From contig JACEVL010000955.1 in the NCBI GenBank assembly GCA_020284085.1, positions 245,072-309,071 of the forward strand: DNA of 64,000 nucleotides, read 5' to 3'. The notes beneath the pieces were generated by a model. It was not told the DNA's origin, did no database searches, and saw only the letters and a list, made by a program, of their open reading frames with translations. Positions 1-13,073 of this stretch are shown here, in pieces. The stretch comes from Aporrectodea caliginosa (Eukaryota; Annelida; Clitellata; Crassiclitellata; Lumbricidae). Both the position numbers and the translations under genes were made by a program. Numbering within the stretch: position 1 is the stretch's first letter; each line of letters opens with the position of its first letter.

Positions 1-209
1 TATAGCGGGTATGTTATATACTGCATAATTACTGCTATGTACTGGATAATGGCTGAAGACTTACAATGAATTCCATTGAATGTTACTTGATCTGTAATTA
101 ACATTTACTAATTATATATAGTACATGCCATCATAATGTGCCAAGAAGTTATTCTGCAGAATTTTCGGCTTTTATTTTGTTGGCTGCCAATCATTCACTC
201 AATATCCCT

Positions 210-318
210 ACAGTGTGTTTGTATGTGTCTGTTTGTGTCTGTATCTGTTTGTGTCTGTTTGTGTATGTATTTCTGTGTGTTTGTTTGTGTCTGTTTCTGT
301 GTTTGTCTGTGTGTAAGC
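210..318 (+). repeat. TGTGTCTGTTTG-type microsatellite in nuclear receptor intron
   Basis: Degenerate TGTGTCTGTTTG repeat in the intron just before the first exon of the window. The short open frames across it are microsatellite translations. The rest of 1-464 is intron without recognisable content. Confidence 0.75.
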
Positions 319-464
319 ACCTCTTTAGTGCCTATAAAAACACTTGGCATGGGGCTCTCAGCGTGAGGATCAAAGTATGTTTCAGTTTCAAATTTTGTGA
401 CGTTATAAGTGCTGTTCGTTATATTATAATTATGAAATCAATGAAAATGTTTGTTGTTTTTTAG

Positions 465-3400
465 GCTTTTCTGAACTAAGTCAAGAGGACAAGATTATTC
501 TTATCAAGCAGGGCTCATTTGAGGTCATACTTGCTCGATACACAAACCTGTTTTCAGACGAGGGAATGTTTATTCCTGACATGACAGCCAGAGTGCCTAG
601 GTAGGTGAGCTAACATCACAGAGAACAGTAGTAGTCTAATGTTGATACGCTTTTTAGTATTTATCGTAAATTTCAAAGATGATGATCTTACTTGCGAGAT
701 TTTGGATTGATGCAAGCAGGAAAGTGAGAGTATGCCTGTCGTTGGAAAAACTCGGGATTACCCATCAGAAAACATTTAAGACATTTCCAGGTTTTACCAG
801 GCGTTATTAAAACAGGTATAATTATGTGAAAAGTAATCCATTTAATAAGTTACTTATTTCTTGTTTGAGTTTGTCTGCTGTAGTAGAGTGGGCTGCATAT
901 ATGAAATAGGGTGTTTGATGTGTGTAACCCTTTGTCTGTACTTGGCTTTGTGGCTTCTAGATAAGAGTACCTTAAAACTCTTTAAATCTGGTTTCCGTAG
1001 CACTTTAACGACGAGAGTGTACTAAGAGCATCTGGGAAACCACTACAGGTCATTGTTAAAGTGTTAATAGATATAAGAGGTTGATTCATGAGCAGAGGAT
1101 ATCAGTCTTCATCGTTTGATTGATGTTTTCTAGAGAGATGGTGAAGCTGATGCCTCTTGGCGATTTCTTTGAGCAGCAGTACAAATTTGCTGATGTGTTT
1201 AATGTTCTGAAGCTGTCGGATGTTGAGCTGGCCATCCTAACAGGTGTCATGATACTGAATCCAGGTAGATACTTTTTATGTTCTGTCACCTACTGCAGGT
1301 GGATTACACATCATCATTATGCTGGTATGCCATGGAACCTAGTTTGAGTTGAGTTCCAGATGAGTACAGTCAAGGATCAATGGCATTTGGTAACTGCTAA
1401 ATCATATTACTTCAGACTTTACACATGTTTTACACTTTTCGCTTTTTCCACTGAACAATTAGCACTTGGGTTTGATTTGTAATCTACAGCCAAGGTGCCA
1501 TATCAGAGGGTTAAGTTCATTGACTGGTGCTATGTCAAATCAAATTGACAGGAACCAGGTTATTTGGTCAGCTTCAATGCCAGATCAGAATACGGGGAGG
1601 GGTCAACCTTCCAGGACCAATTTGTAGTGTCTGATTCAACATTGATTTTGTATGTGCCTTTTGGAGCACAGATTCTCAAAATTTTTTTTGCTTTCCTTGA
1701 ATTTAGACTGAATTTCAAAATGTGAATGTAGGTGATACAGAAGCATTAGATAACTTGAAAAACATCACAAAATTTAAGAAACTTTGGATCAAATTACTGC
1801 ATATTAGATTTTTTCTGTCCTATTAATGTATAAAACCAGAAGCCACATGTATGGAAATTTTTTTAAGCCTTATAGGCCTTGTGGTAAAGGAAACTTACTG
1901 CCCGTACTCACTTCACGGTGCTGATCTGCAGTGTTAGGCCATCAGCCCTTAGGTGGCGTTGCTGTACATTGGCAGTAGGTGGCCAGGTCTTTCCACTGAA
2001 CCCAAGGTCTGAGATGAGCATGATTAGTTAAATTGCTAATCGATTAGAAATAGAATTAGCTACTCAAATTTGCTAATCAATTAGAATCAGAATTAGCAAC
2101 ATTTTAAGGCTAATCGATTAGAATTAGAATTAGCAGCAGCTAATCAATTAGCAATTAGAATTAGATTCAATAATTCATACATATATTTGCTTCATGAATT
2201 TGTCAAATTTTAATCAAAGCACAGCAAGTTACAGCAGCAAGTTACCATAATCTCTTGAACTTGCATGGTTTTCCTTGTTGGCATATGATATCTTGGAGCT
2301 GCAATGCAACTTTCATTAAATTTATGAAACCGTCATTTTCCACTTCAGAAAGTAGTTTGACACTGCAGTTGTTCACTCGTACTTAACATAATTTAAAAAA
2401 TCTAATAGATTAGAATTAGCTAAAAATTGCTAATCAATTAGATTTAGGATTAAGCGATAGGTAATCGATGTTGTTTATCTAATCGATTAGGTAATCGATT
2501 AGAATCCAATCGATTAGTTACCCATGTCTGCCCAAGGTTACCTGTGCAGTGAAACTGCTACTCATTAGACACTGCTGCCCTTTAGGAATTGGAAGGCTGA
2601 GTTGACCTTTGTGGGCCAGCGGGTTTTGAACCCGCTTCCTTCTGTTCTTCATGCCAGTGTGTTACCATTCAGCTATCACCCCGCCGCTAATAAGCCTTAT
2701 GACCTTAAGTTGAATGTGATACCCTGTGGCCTCAGTTTCCCAACTTTGACACACATAGCCTTTGCAGTTTGATGCTCGATCTTTATTGTGATAACCTTAG
2801 ATGCATGAATGGTTTTCCCACTGTATGTGATGACAAAGACGGTCACTATCTGGAGAACAATGTGATACCAAAATAAGCATTTTTTTAAGAATTTCAGACT
2901 AAAGATCATTCCTTAACTTAAAGAGCATTGTTTAATTTTTCTGTGTTTGCCAGCATCATATTAACAGTGCCACGCCAACACCTGTTCCATTTATTAACAC
3001 AGAGAGGATATTTGAATTTTTTATGTGAGTGTCTTGCTTGCCAGTGTATCTCTGCTATTTCAAACAATTTCAGATCGTGACGGCCTGTCGAACACAAGGG
3101 CCGTATACAAATTACGAAGCCTCTACTTACAGTCACTCTACTGTCACATGAAGAAAGTTAGACTGGGTAACTTATGAATCCAATTTCATTAGCAGTTTCT
3201 GATTACCTGTTGTGTATTTTCTGAGTGCTGCGTGTACCGTGTAGTAGATTAGGGTTTCTTTGAGGATTGTAGAACAATTATTAAATAGTCATTTGATATA
3301 TTCATCTCATAGTTTGATTGCAACTGCTCAGAAACAAAAGACTTGTTTCTACAGCTGTGTAGAGCTCTTTTCTTACAAACACTGATACAGAGAATTGAAG

Positions 3401-4765
3401 CAACTTCATATTCACATATATTGATGATGGCAAAGTATTCACAGTTTTAAAAGACGGAGAGGTTTGGTTGATATACAGCCACTCCAAACTGTGTGTATTG
3501 GGTCACCATTGATTCAGTTTTCGGCTGGGAAACGATAAATTAGAATTTCCTTTCTGCTCTGACTGGATAAATGATTTCAACAGTACACAAGTAGATTTCT
3601 TTTCCAAACCATTCTGCTTGAGTTTCAAATCTATTTTATAAGTGCAATAGATAAAGATTAATTTGTATTGATACAAGGTATTAGAAGGGTCTGGTGTACT
3701 TCAAGAGGGGAATGGATATTTCCCCCTGGACATATTCTCGGACATATTCCCCGGACATATTCTCACAGACATATAGCCTCCACTCACCGCCAGCCTAGGA
3801 CAAATTCCCTGTTTGCAAAATCTATATGCACACACTTTCACAACAATAAAGTCAGTTTATTATTTATTCACCTAAATCATGATTATACTCTAAATTGTCA
3901 TTTGAATGATCAAAACAAGAAATATAGGATAAAACTAGCTAAATGTGCCTACGCTTACATGTATGTAAGAAAGAGTTCGTTAAACTCTAAACTCTACAAC
4001 CGAATATTGTGGCCTATAGTCCACGAAGTGTTTGCTCTGTCGATTTTTTGCCATCTCGTCTATCCTGACAGAGCTGCAGCAAACATGCTTGTACCTGCAC
4101 GGTGTTGCACTTGATGTGCTTTTTAAGCGGTTGACCTCGTGCAGTCTACCATGAAGTAATATAATAACTAATTTCGACTTCTTCTGCATTTTATATGCCT
4201 TCCTTTTTGTACACGGTCATCTGGATAACGGACCTGAAGCATTGGCAAATTTGTTTAGTGTATTGATCACTTACCGTACTTCAAGGCATCCTTTTGAAAT
4301 GTGTGATACGATTGTTTATTTAATACAAACAGCTACAATGTATTAAAAAACGTATTTGCGAATTAGCGAAGACTAAAATGAAAGTTCCATTGATGAAAAT
4401 AATTATTGGCTTAAATATTGGCACGCAGAGGGAATTTGTCTGGGGGGAATGACCTACTCAAAATCGGAGGGAATTTGTCTGGGGAGAATATGTCCGGGGT
4501 GGGTGGGAAATATCCTACACTAGAAATGTATTAAATATTATCTTGCAATACATTGTATGATGGTGATTTCAGCACATGAAGAATTTCTGTTTCTGCTGCT
4601 GCTGTTGTAGATGACTATGATACTCACTTTGACCAAACGATTGAAACACTGCCACTTCTTGCAAAAATCAACGAGATTCATTCACAGAAGATGCAGGACA
4701 TGAAAATGACGACTCCTGACTTCCGGCTACCGGCTCTTCACGAGGAGGTCTTTGACAGCGGATAA
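465..4765 (+). CDS. Nuclear receptor, NR1-type ligand-binding domain (last four coding exons)
   Basis: Four exons, 465-600, 1134-1264, 3074-3166 and 4611-4765 (stop TAA), join in frame with AG acceptors and GT donors (entry phase 1, junction phases 2, 1, 1). Seen: exon 1 reads SELSQEDKIILIKQGSFEV, the helix 3-5 signature of nuclear receptor ligand-binding domains; exon 2 has REMVKLMPLGDFF and FNVLKLSDVELAILTGV (helices 6-8); exon 3 has DRDGLSNTRAVYKL (helix 9); exon 4 has LPLLAKINEIHSQKM (helix 10/11) and ends LPALHEEVFDSG, an AF-2-like helix 12. The DNA-binding domain and N-terminus lie left of the window. Known: such proteins are ligand- or heme-regulated nuclear transcription factors. Helix 3-5 looks like Rev-erb/E75, helix 6-8 like PPAR, and the retained helix 12 argues against vertebrate-type Rev-erb. 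E75, E78, PPAR-like or an orphan NR1 remain possible. Exon 3 is short and was found by matching splice phases. Confidence 0.88.
1001..1070 (-). mobile_element. Short (~75 bp) dispersed inverted-repeat element, copy 1
   Basis: Reverse-complement relative of 13074-13149 and 26093-26155. All share TTTAAC/GTTAAAG ends, a TGGTTTCCCA or close core, and an AGTACAC-like block. It sits in the nuclear receptor intron. Probably a miniature MITE; no clear target duplication. Confidence 0.5.
1874..2690 (-). mobile_element. tRNA-derived SINE split by a hAT insertion
   Basis: Flanked by a perfect 10-bp duplication TAAGCCTTAT (1864-1873 and 2691-2700). The minus strand starts GGCGGGGTGATAGCTGAATG (A-box-like) and has GCGGGTTCAAAACCCGC (B-box), so the promoter half is tRNA-like. 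A hAT element with its own duplication occupies 2009-2538; without it the SINE is about 287 bp. It lies in the nuclear receptor intron between the second and third exons of the window. Confidence 0.75.
2009..2530. mobile_element. Non-autonomous hAT-like element nested in a SINE
   Basis: Flanked by the perfect 8-bp duplication CCCAAGGT (2001-2008 and 2531-2538). The ends are degenerate inverted repeats (CTGAGATGAGCATGATTAG against CAGACATGGGTAACTAATC). The interior is a run of GCTAATCGATTAGAAT-like words with no coding capacity. Eight-base duplications and subterminal repeats are typical of hAT MITEs. Confidence 0.72.
3692..4531. mobile_element. MITE-like element with GGACATATTC-rich ends
   Basis: The ends are inverted: the left has GATATTTCCCCCTGGACATA with repeated GGACATATTC words, and the right is the complement (GTCCGGGGTGG, GGGAAATATCCTACACT). 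A related fragment starts at 47727. No target duplication was identified, so borders are approximate. It lies in the last intron of the nuclear receptor; the long open frame through it looks spurious. Confidence 0.5.
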
Positions 4766-7243
4766 GTCGACTCTTGGTGCCTTTTCTTTTGCGATGATAT
4801 TTCTTATCTAAAGGTTGATCTTGTCAGTATTTTACCAAGAAGTTGGTGAGAATGCAGACTGTGCTGGTCAAGAGAGGCAGTGCCATGAAACATCTTCCTG
4901 TTAAATACTCAGTGTTGTTTTATTCTTTAACAGGGCTTTTCATATATTGTCAGCCTAGTCTTAGATTATGAACATTTGGCAACACTTCCACAGATCTCTT
5001 GTGAAAAGCTGTTGCTAATGCTTTTGAAGATATGCCAGCAGTTATGTTCAGATTGTAATATCATGGATAAGTTGTATCTGGGTTATTATAGAGCGCATTT
5101 GTATGAACATCTAAAAATCAGAGGTTGTGAAGGTTGTTAAGTGAATGAAGTCATGGGCGAAAATTGAAAGAACATTAGATGCTTTATTTATGGTTGGAGG
5201 TCCACATTTCTGACCTGCCAAAGGAAACTGGTGCATCTATATGAAATGAAATGGCTGGAGACTGAAGAGAATTGAAAGTGAAAGCACTGTTGATGGCCAA
5301 ATGCTGGTGTGAGATTAATGACGCACATTTTCAGAAACATGTTGGGAACTATTCTGGTTTATATCGTGAAGCAATTCATTTCTCTTTGTGGCTTTCTTTG
5401 GTGCGTGTGCATTGGACGAGATTTGCATTTAAACATTTGAATGTTCTTTTTGTTTTTGATTAGTAAGTGTCTTTGTGGTATGGAAATAAGTGGTTACTGC
5501 TAATCTGTTCAAAGCAAAAAACATATTTCACTCAGTCTGTATAATTGTTTTCAAATTTCTAACTGCTTGAGATAGACATACGTTCCAAATGATGGCTGTT
5601 ATTGTTTTTTGTTTGTGTCTGGGTTATCGTACATATGTCAAGTGGTGATGGATGTCATGTCGGAGATGTGATCTCGGCATGACATGATAAACCACTGCTT
5701 GTTTATTTATTCCTGCTTATTCTTGCCATACGATACACTGCTGGGAAGTCATTAGTAATAGTGATCCTGGTATTTTCAGCATATGATGGGTGATGTAGAG
5801 TGACAATAGTATTGCCCAGCATTGTCCCATCACATGCAGAGGTTATATGTCTGCTGTTGTCTAATTTGTTGATGGACAAGTTGCTGGCTCAGATCCAGTG
5901 ATTTTTAGCTCTTGCAACTAAATTCACTGGAAGTTGGTTTCTTAGAAGCGTATTGCATATTTTAAAGAAACCAGCTTTTTGGATATTGATACTCACTTCA
6001 CCCAGTGTGATGAAAAGCAAATGAAAAATCTCATTTTAGGTAAACTAATTGTACAGATCACTTGAAAATAGTTTACCATAGACTATGGCAAATTGTTGTG
6101 TTTATGCAAATTGTTGTGTTTCCAAATCACGCTATTGAACAGTGATGTTATTACTGGTCATTCTAAATGGTAGTAACAAATTGAGCAGATATTAACTATA
6201 GTACAGAACATTACATTAGACAGAATTAACTACCAGTGCATTAGTAAGGACTGTGTTATCATGAGCAGTTACTGGAACGTGTATTATGGGTACAGTTGGC
6301 ATGTGGAGTTGCTGAATGCTGCCATATCTGGTGTACGTTGTTTTTGTGTGTCATACATGTCATGTTAAACTGTCGGTAGAATATGTCTATTGGTGGTATT
6401 TGCACTGCTTATTGACAGTGGATCTCTGGCTTACCAGTTGGTTATCAGGACATTGTGGCTGTCAGTCTGTGCTCACTGTATGTCTGCCGTGCATTGCTAA
6501 TCTTGCCATAATTGACCTGTTGTGATGTGGAGTCTGTACACACTGCTTTTGAACAGACCTTAACTGTGTAGATATCAATGAAAATAATGTCTATGTGGCA
6601 TGCAGTAAGTTGCAAGATATGACCAATGATGATGTCGTTCTGTTTTGTGAATCGGTTGGTGAGGAGACAGTGACAAACGTTGCCTTGACAGTGCAACGGT
6701 CACCGTTAAATGCACCGAGTTATCTGAATGCTGTGCATTTTCTCAAGGATATTTGCAGTTACTACTCAAAATATCGTCTGCTCCAACTGAATGTTCATCA
6801 CAATATGATGTTCAGTGCAAAACAGGAAAACCGTCTTATAGGAACGATTGCTGACTGGTGCTAAGAGTTGCATGGCAGTTAAGTGCTGCTATAAGAAGCA
6901 GTGAGTAAGAGTAGGCATTAAGGGATGGATCCAGAGGGGCATTACAGTACACTGCACCCAGCATTAGTGTGATGCTCAGCTGTGGTTTTTTATGCAAATG
7001 AATGTTTTGTGGCTTGTATGCAATAGCTTTTGCAGTTGAGCAGTTTGGTTACATTTTGTTTATATGACTACAATGTTTTAGGTCCATTAACAGGCATTAT
7101 TTCAGATGTATAAATGAATATTTTGCTATATATAATGCTTTTGTGATGGGGTAAATATTATAATTAGTTATTGTTTTCTAAACGTCTTAAGCTCTTGCAT
7201 CTGATGCTAATGCAGTCTGTCAGCTGCTTGGTAGAGCCTTAGA
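4766..7243 (+). other. 3' UTR and downstream of nuclear receptor; nothing else recognised
   Basis: Starts after the receptor stop codon, so the first part is presumably 3' UTR. I cannot place the poly(A) site. A small imperfect hairpin (TCATGTCGGAGAT / ATCTCGGCATGACA) lies near 5654-5689. Open frames of 60-90 codons here have no family resemblance. Confidence 0.4.
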
Positions 7244-7628
7244 TAGGGACCTGCGAATCACAAATTTTCAGTCGAATCGAATATCAAATTGAATGGGAGG
7301 TAAAAGTTTAAATTCTAATCAAATCTCTAATCGAATCAACGGCTACCAGTTTGATATTTATGTAGTGTGCACTTGATAGCACAGTTATCAACATATCAAT
7401 GTAGGCCTAATAACTTTTCTGAAGTTGAAAATAAGTTAAACTAAAAGATTAAGTTAATTAACAGAACTAAAATAACGATGTCTAAATCACACGTTTACTA
7501 ATTCACAATTAGTTTACAACAAAGCGCGTCAAGGGCTAATAATTTTTACAATGATGACGTCCTTTTCGAATTGAATACTGCCGTCCAGTTCTTTTTCTAA
7601 TTGAATATCAAAGCTTTGCAGGTCCCTA
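7244..7628. mobile_element. Non-autonomous hAT element
   Basis: Terminal inverted repeat TAGGGACCTGC / GCAGGTCCCTA, which fits the hAT 5' consensus YARNG. The flanking octamers GCCTTAGA (7236-7243) and GCATTAGA (7629-7636) match at 7 of 8. The interior holds repeated CGAATCGAAT/CTAATCGAAT words and no coding capacity. Confidence 0.7.
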
Positions 7629-10600
7629 GCATTAGAAGACTGACCAGTGACCATTCAGATGATTAATTCCACTGATGCATTAAATTACCGGTACATCAAT
7701 TACCTGTAAAGTTGGCTTTTCTAGCTGGAACTAATTAGCTGTCTGCACAAGAGATTTCCAGTTACCTGTTTACTGGTAATTTATTGTGTGTTGTTGTCTG
7801 TTGTCCACATGATCTGAGCCAGTTTTAGAGTAGCCCCGCTGCTGATTTTAGAAAGAAGCGCGTTGCATGGTCTTTACCAATGTAGTTTTACATTCGCTGA
7901 GAGGGTAAAATTGCAATCCGTATTAATTCATGATGTAATGTTGTGTAATGAAGTTACTTTTTGGTAGATTACCTGACATTACATTTTGAGACTTTTAATG
8001 TTGTGTAAGTTAGCTGCTTAGGTTGCCTTACCTAACTTTACATTTGAGACGTTACTTTCATCTGTAATCCTGCTTACAAAGGGCAGATAATTATCATGAT
8101 GTCATCTTCATTTTACATTCAGCCAAAGGGTAAAAGCTGTTGTTGCTATTACATAGATGTATTTTTAAAGAACTGTTTCTAACTTCTTGTGAAGCATGTT
8201 TCTGGTTGGCATGATTTCTTGTGAATGTTACTAGTAGGTCACTCTCTGTGGAGATTTTTGTGGAAAAGACAAATAGTTCTTGAAGCATTGTCTCCTCAAA
8301 GTACTCAAGATTTGGGTGGCACAGTGCAAATTGCATTTGCCATTCACTGTTGCTGGGATTCCAGTCTCGGTACATTAGGTGAAATGGATAATTTATTGTG
8401 AAGCCATGTAACCTATAGGGAACAATTGTTGGTGGCTGTTGTCCTATTTGCGCTTTAACTGAAATAGCCTTCAAGTCCAAGTCAAGTACCATTTTAAAAC
8501 CCAGGACCATCTTTAACTCAGGACCAGTTGAAACGTCAGGACCATCTGAAATCCAGGGCCATGCTTGTGTGGACTAATACAGCCGGAGGTATTTAGTGAA
8601 CAGTTACCGTACTTTACATCTTTATAGAATGTAAAGTGTCATTCTCGTATCCTGCTTACGGTACATGAATATTGAGGACAAGTATGATGATGATAATAGA
8701 AACTATGATAAAAGGTTTCAAGGCCCCACTCTGTCCAATGGTAGTTGTGCATCACACTGGTGCTTGGAACTGAAATAGCAATGATATATGTATTACAGCC
8801 TTTTGGTTAGTCTTAGTGGTACAACATCTTTAAGGTGGTAAGCCATGATTTTGAACTCAAGTCAGACTGGTTTTTAAGGTCATTCAGAGTCAATGTTCAA
8901 AGGGTAAAGTACTTAGTCACATTCGGTTTTTAAGGTCATTTGGTGTTAAAGTTCAAAGGGTAAAGTACGTAGTCTCATTCTGAGTTTTTTGTCTTAGTTT
9001 TGTGCTACCAGTGTTTTATTGATCCCGATAAGAAATTTCAGCCATTTTGCACTAGCGTGATGGTTCTGTGACTGGTGAAACTGCTTCCTCTGTTCTGTTG
9101 TTGTGTGTCAGTGGTGTTGTCATGACCAAATGTCTGTCTGGCTTCTTTGATGTCATTCTATGTTCATTTAGTTGGATTAGGTTTTATGCCTTAAGCATTG
9201 TCCAGACTTAACAGTCAACATTTTTGTGGATCATTTTCTTGCCTTTGGTTCATTGGTTCATGTGGTCTGTTATCAGAACTTTATTTCCCCTTTATGTGCA
9301 AAGCTTTGAAGTTGAAATGAGTTAATCTGTTGAACTGTATAAACCTTTCAGAGTAAACTCAGTTCACTGCATCTCTGGTCCTTTCTGGTGTGAGTTGGTT
9401 TCTTTTGCTCATATGGATGAGTGAATGAATGAACGAATGAGTGAATGAGATCCAATGACTTTCATGCTGCAGTTGTTGGCTTTCATATCAGATCAGTAAA
9501 TGAATGATTGAATTTCTAAACTTTCTCAAACCAGGGAAGACATGTATGTAGTTTAAAAAAATTTCTTCAGATTTGTTGATGCAGCCAGAGTAGCAGTCAA
9601 AAGATTAGAAGGATGGTTGAAAGGTTTTTAATGTGATAACCATACATTAATTTTGATTCTTCTATAGCCTAAAGTCCTGAAAAATTCAAGACCTGAAGTA
9701 TTGAATTTTATTAATTTTGAATTTGAAGTCCTGAACTCTGCTAACATCAGGTTTGTTCAATTTTCATATAAATTGCAAAAAATCACTCATTTGATGATTG
9801 TCTAGCAAAATTATGAAAATCCGAAACAGATTTTGGACAAGTTTGCCAAAGGACAAATTGCACTGACAAAGTAAAGATGTCCTTGAGGCAAAATTGATTG
9901 CAAGAATACTATAATCTATAGCTTTTTGTAAGTAGCAACTGTTATTTTAATTGGGTGAGAAGTATTTATTATTGTTGTTATTACCTGTGAATTGCTGTTA
10001 AATCCAGTTACCTGGCTTTACCATGAGAATTAGAAACTTGTGCAGCTGTTCAACGGATTTATATTTTAACTGAGAGGGAGCTTTACAGCGTGATTTTGGG
10101 ATGCTAGTCATAACCACAGAGCTAGTTAGCAGCAGAGAAGGTTGTTTCTGTATTGTTTCTTAATGTAGCTAGACTTGGTTACCCACCCCATCCGCTATAT
10201 GAATGTTGCTAAGCTTTTATAACTTTTAAGTTGCATTGCTGTAATTGTCATCCGGTATTATATCTTCTGGCAGTATTTTCAGCTGGCTAGAATAACTTGA
10301 ATGCTGTCATAGACATTTGTCTGTCCTGTACTGCTTGTATTGCTACTGATTGTTGTTGTTTAATCTGAAAGTCCCAGTGCAACTGAGTGCATGCTTATAG
10401 ACGATCATTTGATGGTAATCCAAGTTCCGCTGATCCGTCCAGTCTCCCTATAGGCACACTTTGGTACGCAGGTTTGCAACTTTCCTTATTCTGTAGGATC
10501 TAGTAGGGATTTAATTGTAGGAATTGATTTTAAGTGTGGAGCTAACGTGTTTTTTACGATTTAGTGTCATCAGTAATTCTGCTGTGCTCAGATGCTGGGC

Positions 10601-13073
10601 TGTTGATGTGTTTTTATGCAAGAGATGTAGTATTAAGACTTTAGAAAAGTCTTCTGTCCTTGATCAACTGCTGTCTTTTTCAGAGTTTGTCACATGATCT
10701 GGGTGAAATTTGAACCTTTTCAGGAAATCAGCAACTATAGGAACTTAGTTGAATATGAAGTTTTGGTTATTTTGCTGGTTAAATATAAATTCTGTTCAAT
10801 TTAGAAGGCTAGAAGTTTAAAATTTTTATATGTTTGGGCCAGTGGTTAACAATGCCTTAACTCTGCTGTGATGTAAGAAAATTTGCTAGAAAACTGGTTT
10901 TGTAAAAAATATAAAGATACTGAAATTTAGATCTAACATGTGTTGCAATTTTTAGTATTTTAACTTAACTTCATCGGTTCATATAAGTTTAAGCTTTTAT
11001 TAAGTGTTAGTGATTGTTTGATTTGTCAACTGGTTGACCCCAAGTTTTACAGATTAGGGTTGACCACTGAAAATATTAGCATGTTTTTTGTTTTACAGTG
11101 TTTTACTTAAGTAGCAAAAGTCATCTACATATAGTATATTTAACCTTGCATGAAGCTTGAGTAATATTTTCGTTAAACCAGACTAATATTATTTTCACAT
11201 CATCATTTCTGTTGGCAATGGTCTGAATGTCGAATATTTTGCATTTTAGATGAAACTGTATAGTTAGTAATGTTCCACATTTTAATTACTTTTTTATGAA
11301 TGTTTCTATAATATGGAAATCTGCTGCAGACAATCCTTGTGAAATGAATACTTGAAATATGCTTCTAATGAATTTACAGTTTACAAATAATAAGGGATGT
11401 TTTATGAGAAATTTGCTTTGTGAAAATTTGTACGGTTTCTTGTGGAATTTGCGCAAGAAAATTAAACATTAATGAAGATGTCAATGTAAATCAATATTTG
11501 TATGGTAACCTCTGCACAGACAGATGTTCACTGGGCCCAGAGCAGCCCTCATTCTGCCATGTTTCATCTGGAGCCCAGGCTGTGGCCCAATGAAGGTGAA
11601 TGGCAGAGAAGTTACCTGTGTGAGATTTTAAAAATTATTACTTTGTAATTTTTGTATTTCATTGTGTAAGTGAGAACAGTTTAGTTTGTAAAATTATCAG
11701 AAAATTTGGCTTAAAATAAGTTAATGTGATCTAGAGTCTGAACATGAAAGTCGATGTAACACCATGAGATATGCAAATATTTTAGCTCCATTTGGTTTTT
11801 GTTGTGAATAGGTAAAAGCAGTTTAAATGTGTCGAAAGAAGTTTAATTTATTATCCAAAATTTATATTAAAATAGCTGGATATGGTAACTATTTTGAATT
11901 GTGGTTTATTAAGTGTCATAGCTACTTTGATGACAGTGCATTTGGGCAGCACTGCTACTCACTGCGGTGGTTGGTAGTTGGTGTAACTTTCAAGGAGAGT
12001 GTTCAATTGTTTATATAAGCTACGTTATTAAACAGTTTCACTGCTTGGACAAATAATAATGAATCAACAGTTTAAGTAATTATCATGCAATTAGCATGTT
12101 TATGAAAGCAACTTTAACAGTCACTTTCTAATACTTTCAAGCTGCTCGTGCTATATGAACTACTTTTTGTATCGAGCTGTTTGTCAATTTGACCAGCTGC
12201 CCATCAGATTCAAGTGCTTATTTTCTAACATCATTCTGATTGGTGAATGATTTTGGCCGGTGACTTTACTGTATAGGATGCACGGGAGGTTTTTTAAAGT
12301 CCTTCAAATGTGTATATTTTGACATGACTTGCATCTGAATGTAAACTGTTACCTTTATGTAAAATGTGCTTTGTGCAGATGAGGCATAAAGTATCGTTTT
12401 CAATGTGATGGTGTTCAAGGCTTTGGATATTAAGAATTTTTGTTCTCACAACATCTGTCGAGTTTGTGCCTAAAATTCACCCTCCCTTATTGCTGCATAA
12501 GAATCTTTGCCACAAACATAACTACCTAGGTGTGTGATTAAGAGAACTTGCAACTGTTTTGTGAGTTCTTCTAATGTAGCAGATTTCAGTGGAAGATTGT
12601 TCCAGAACTAGAGTTGTCAAAAGTTGTCAAAACACAAGATGTTCCCATGTTGCTGTAAAAGAGCTGCATAGTCGAGTGGCTCAGAAATTTTGGGGCTGCA
12701 ATGCCAATTCTCAACCCTCTCATCAAAATAATTCTCATAAATATTTGTTACATGTGTATGGTATGCTGTTTAGGGGTGCCTCTGCACAATAGAAGTTTGA
12801 TAAAAATCTTAAAATGATAATGCTGCAGACAATGCAAAAAATCTTGTGGAATTATGCGATAAGCCAGGACATTATTTTGTGTTAGTAGTATTCAGTAAAA
12901 TCAACATGAAATGTTTAGAAAGGTTACAAACTGACGTAAGAAATCCTTCAAGTCCTACTTCCACTAGTAAGGATTTACCGAGAACTTATGTTTTTCAGTC
13001 TTGATTGAAATGTTCATGCTGGTGTTTTGGTCTTATCCCTCTGGCAACTGTCAGTAGTTTAAATACAAATTAC
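7629..13073. other. Intergenic region, no gene seen
   Basis: AT-rich and low in repeats. It holds an imperfect tandem duplication of about 57 bp at 8870-8983 (unit contains TTTTTAAGGTCATT and TTCAAAGGGTAAAGTAC), a GAATGAAT-rich patch near 9414-9450, and a long imperfect hairpin at 11504-11615. The 138-codon minus-strand frame at 8094-8510 has no recognisable domain and no splice context. Confidence 0.4.
11504..11615. repeat. Imperfect long hairpin
   Basis: The outer arms GGTAACCTCTGC and GCAGAGAAGTTACC pair, and further in GGGCC pairs with GGCCC. About 112 bp overall with mismatches. It could be a decayed foldback element or a structured RNA. Confidence 0.35.

Noticed and set aside
136..464. 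Cys/Val-rich frames next to the first nuclear receptor exon
   Set aside because: Microsatellite translation in intron sequence.
2625..2690. tRNA gene on the minus strand
   Set aside because: A- and B-box-like segments exist but no cloverleaf closes, and a 10-bp duplication shows a SINE. The same applies at 28490, 38957, 40835, 49723, 51900 and 62462.
3668..4114. 148-codon plus-strand frame in the nuclear receptor intron
   Set aside because: It lies across a MITE-like element, has no domain, and falls between verified exons.
8094..8510. 138-codon minus-strand frame
   Set aside because: No recognisable family, no splice context, composition of noncoding surroundings.
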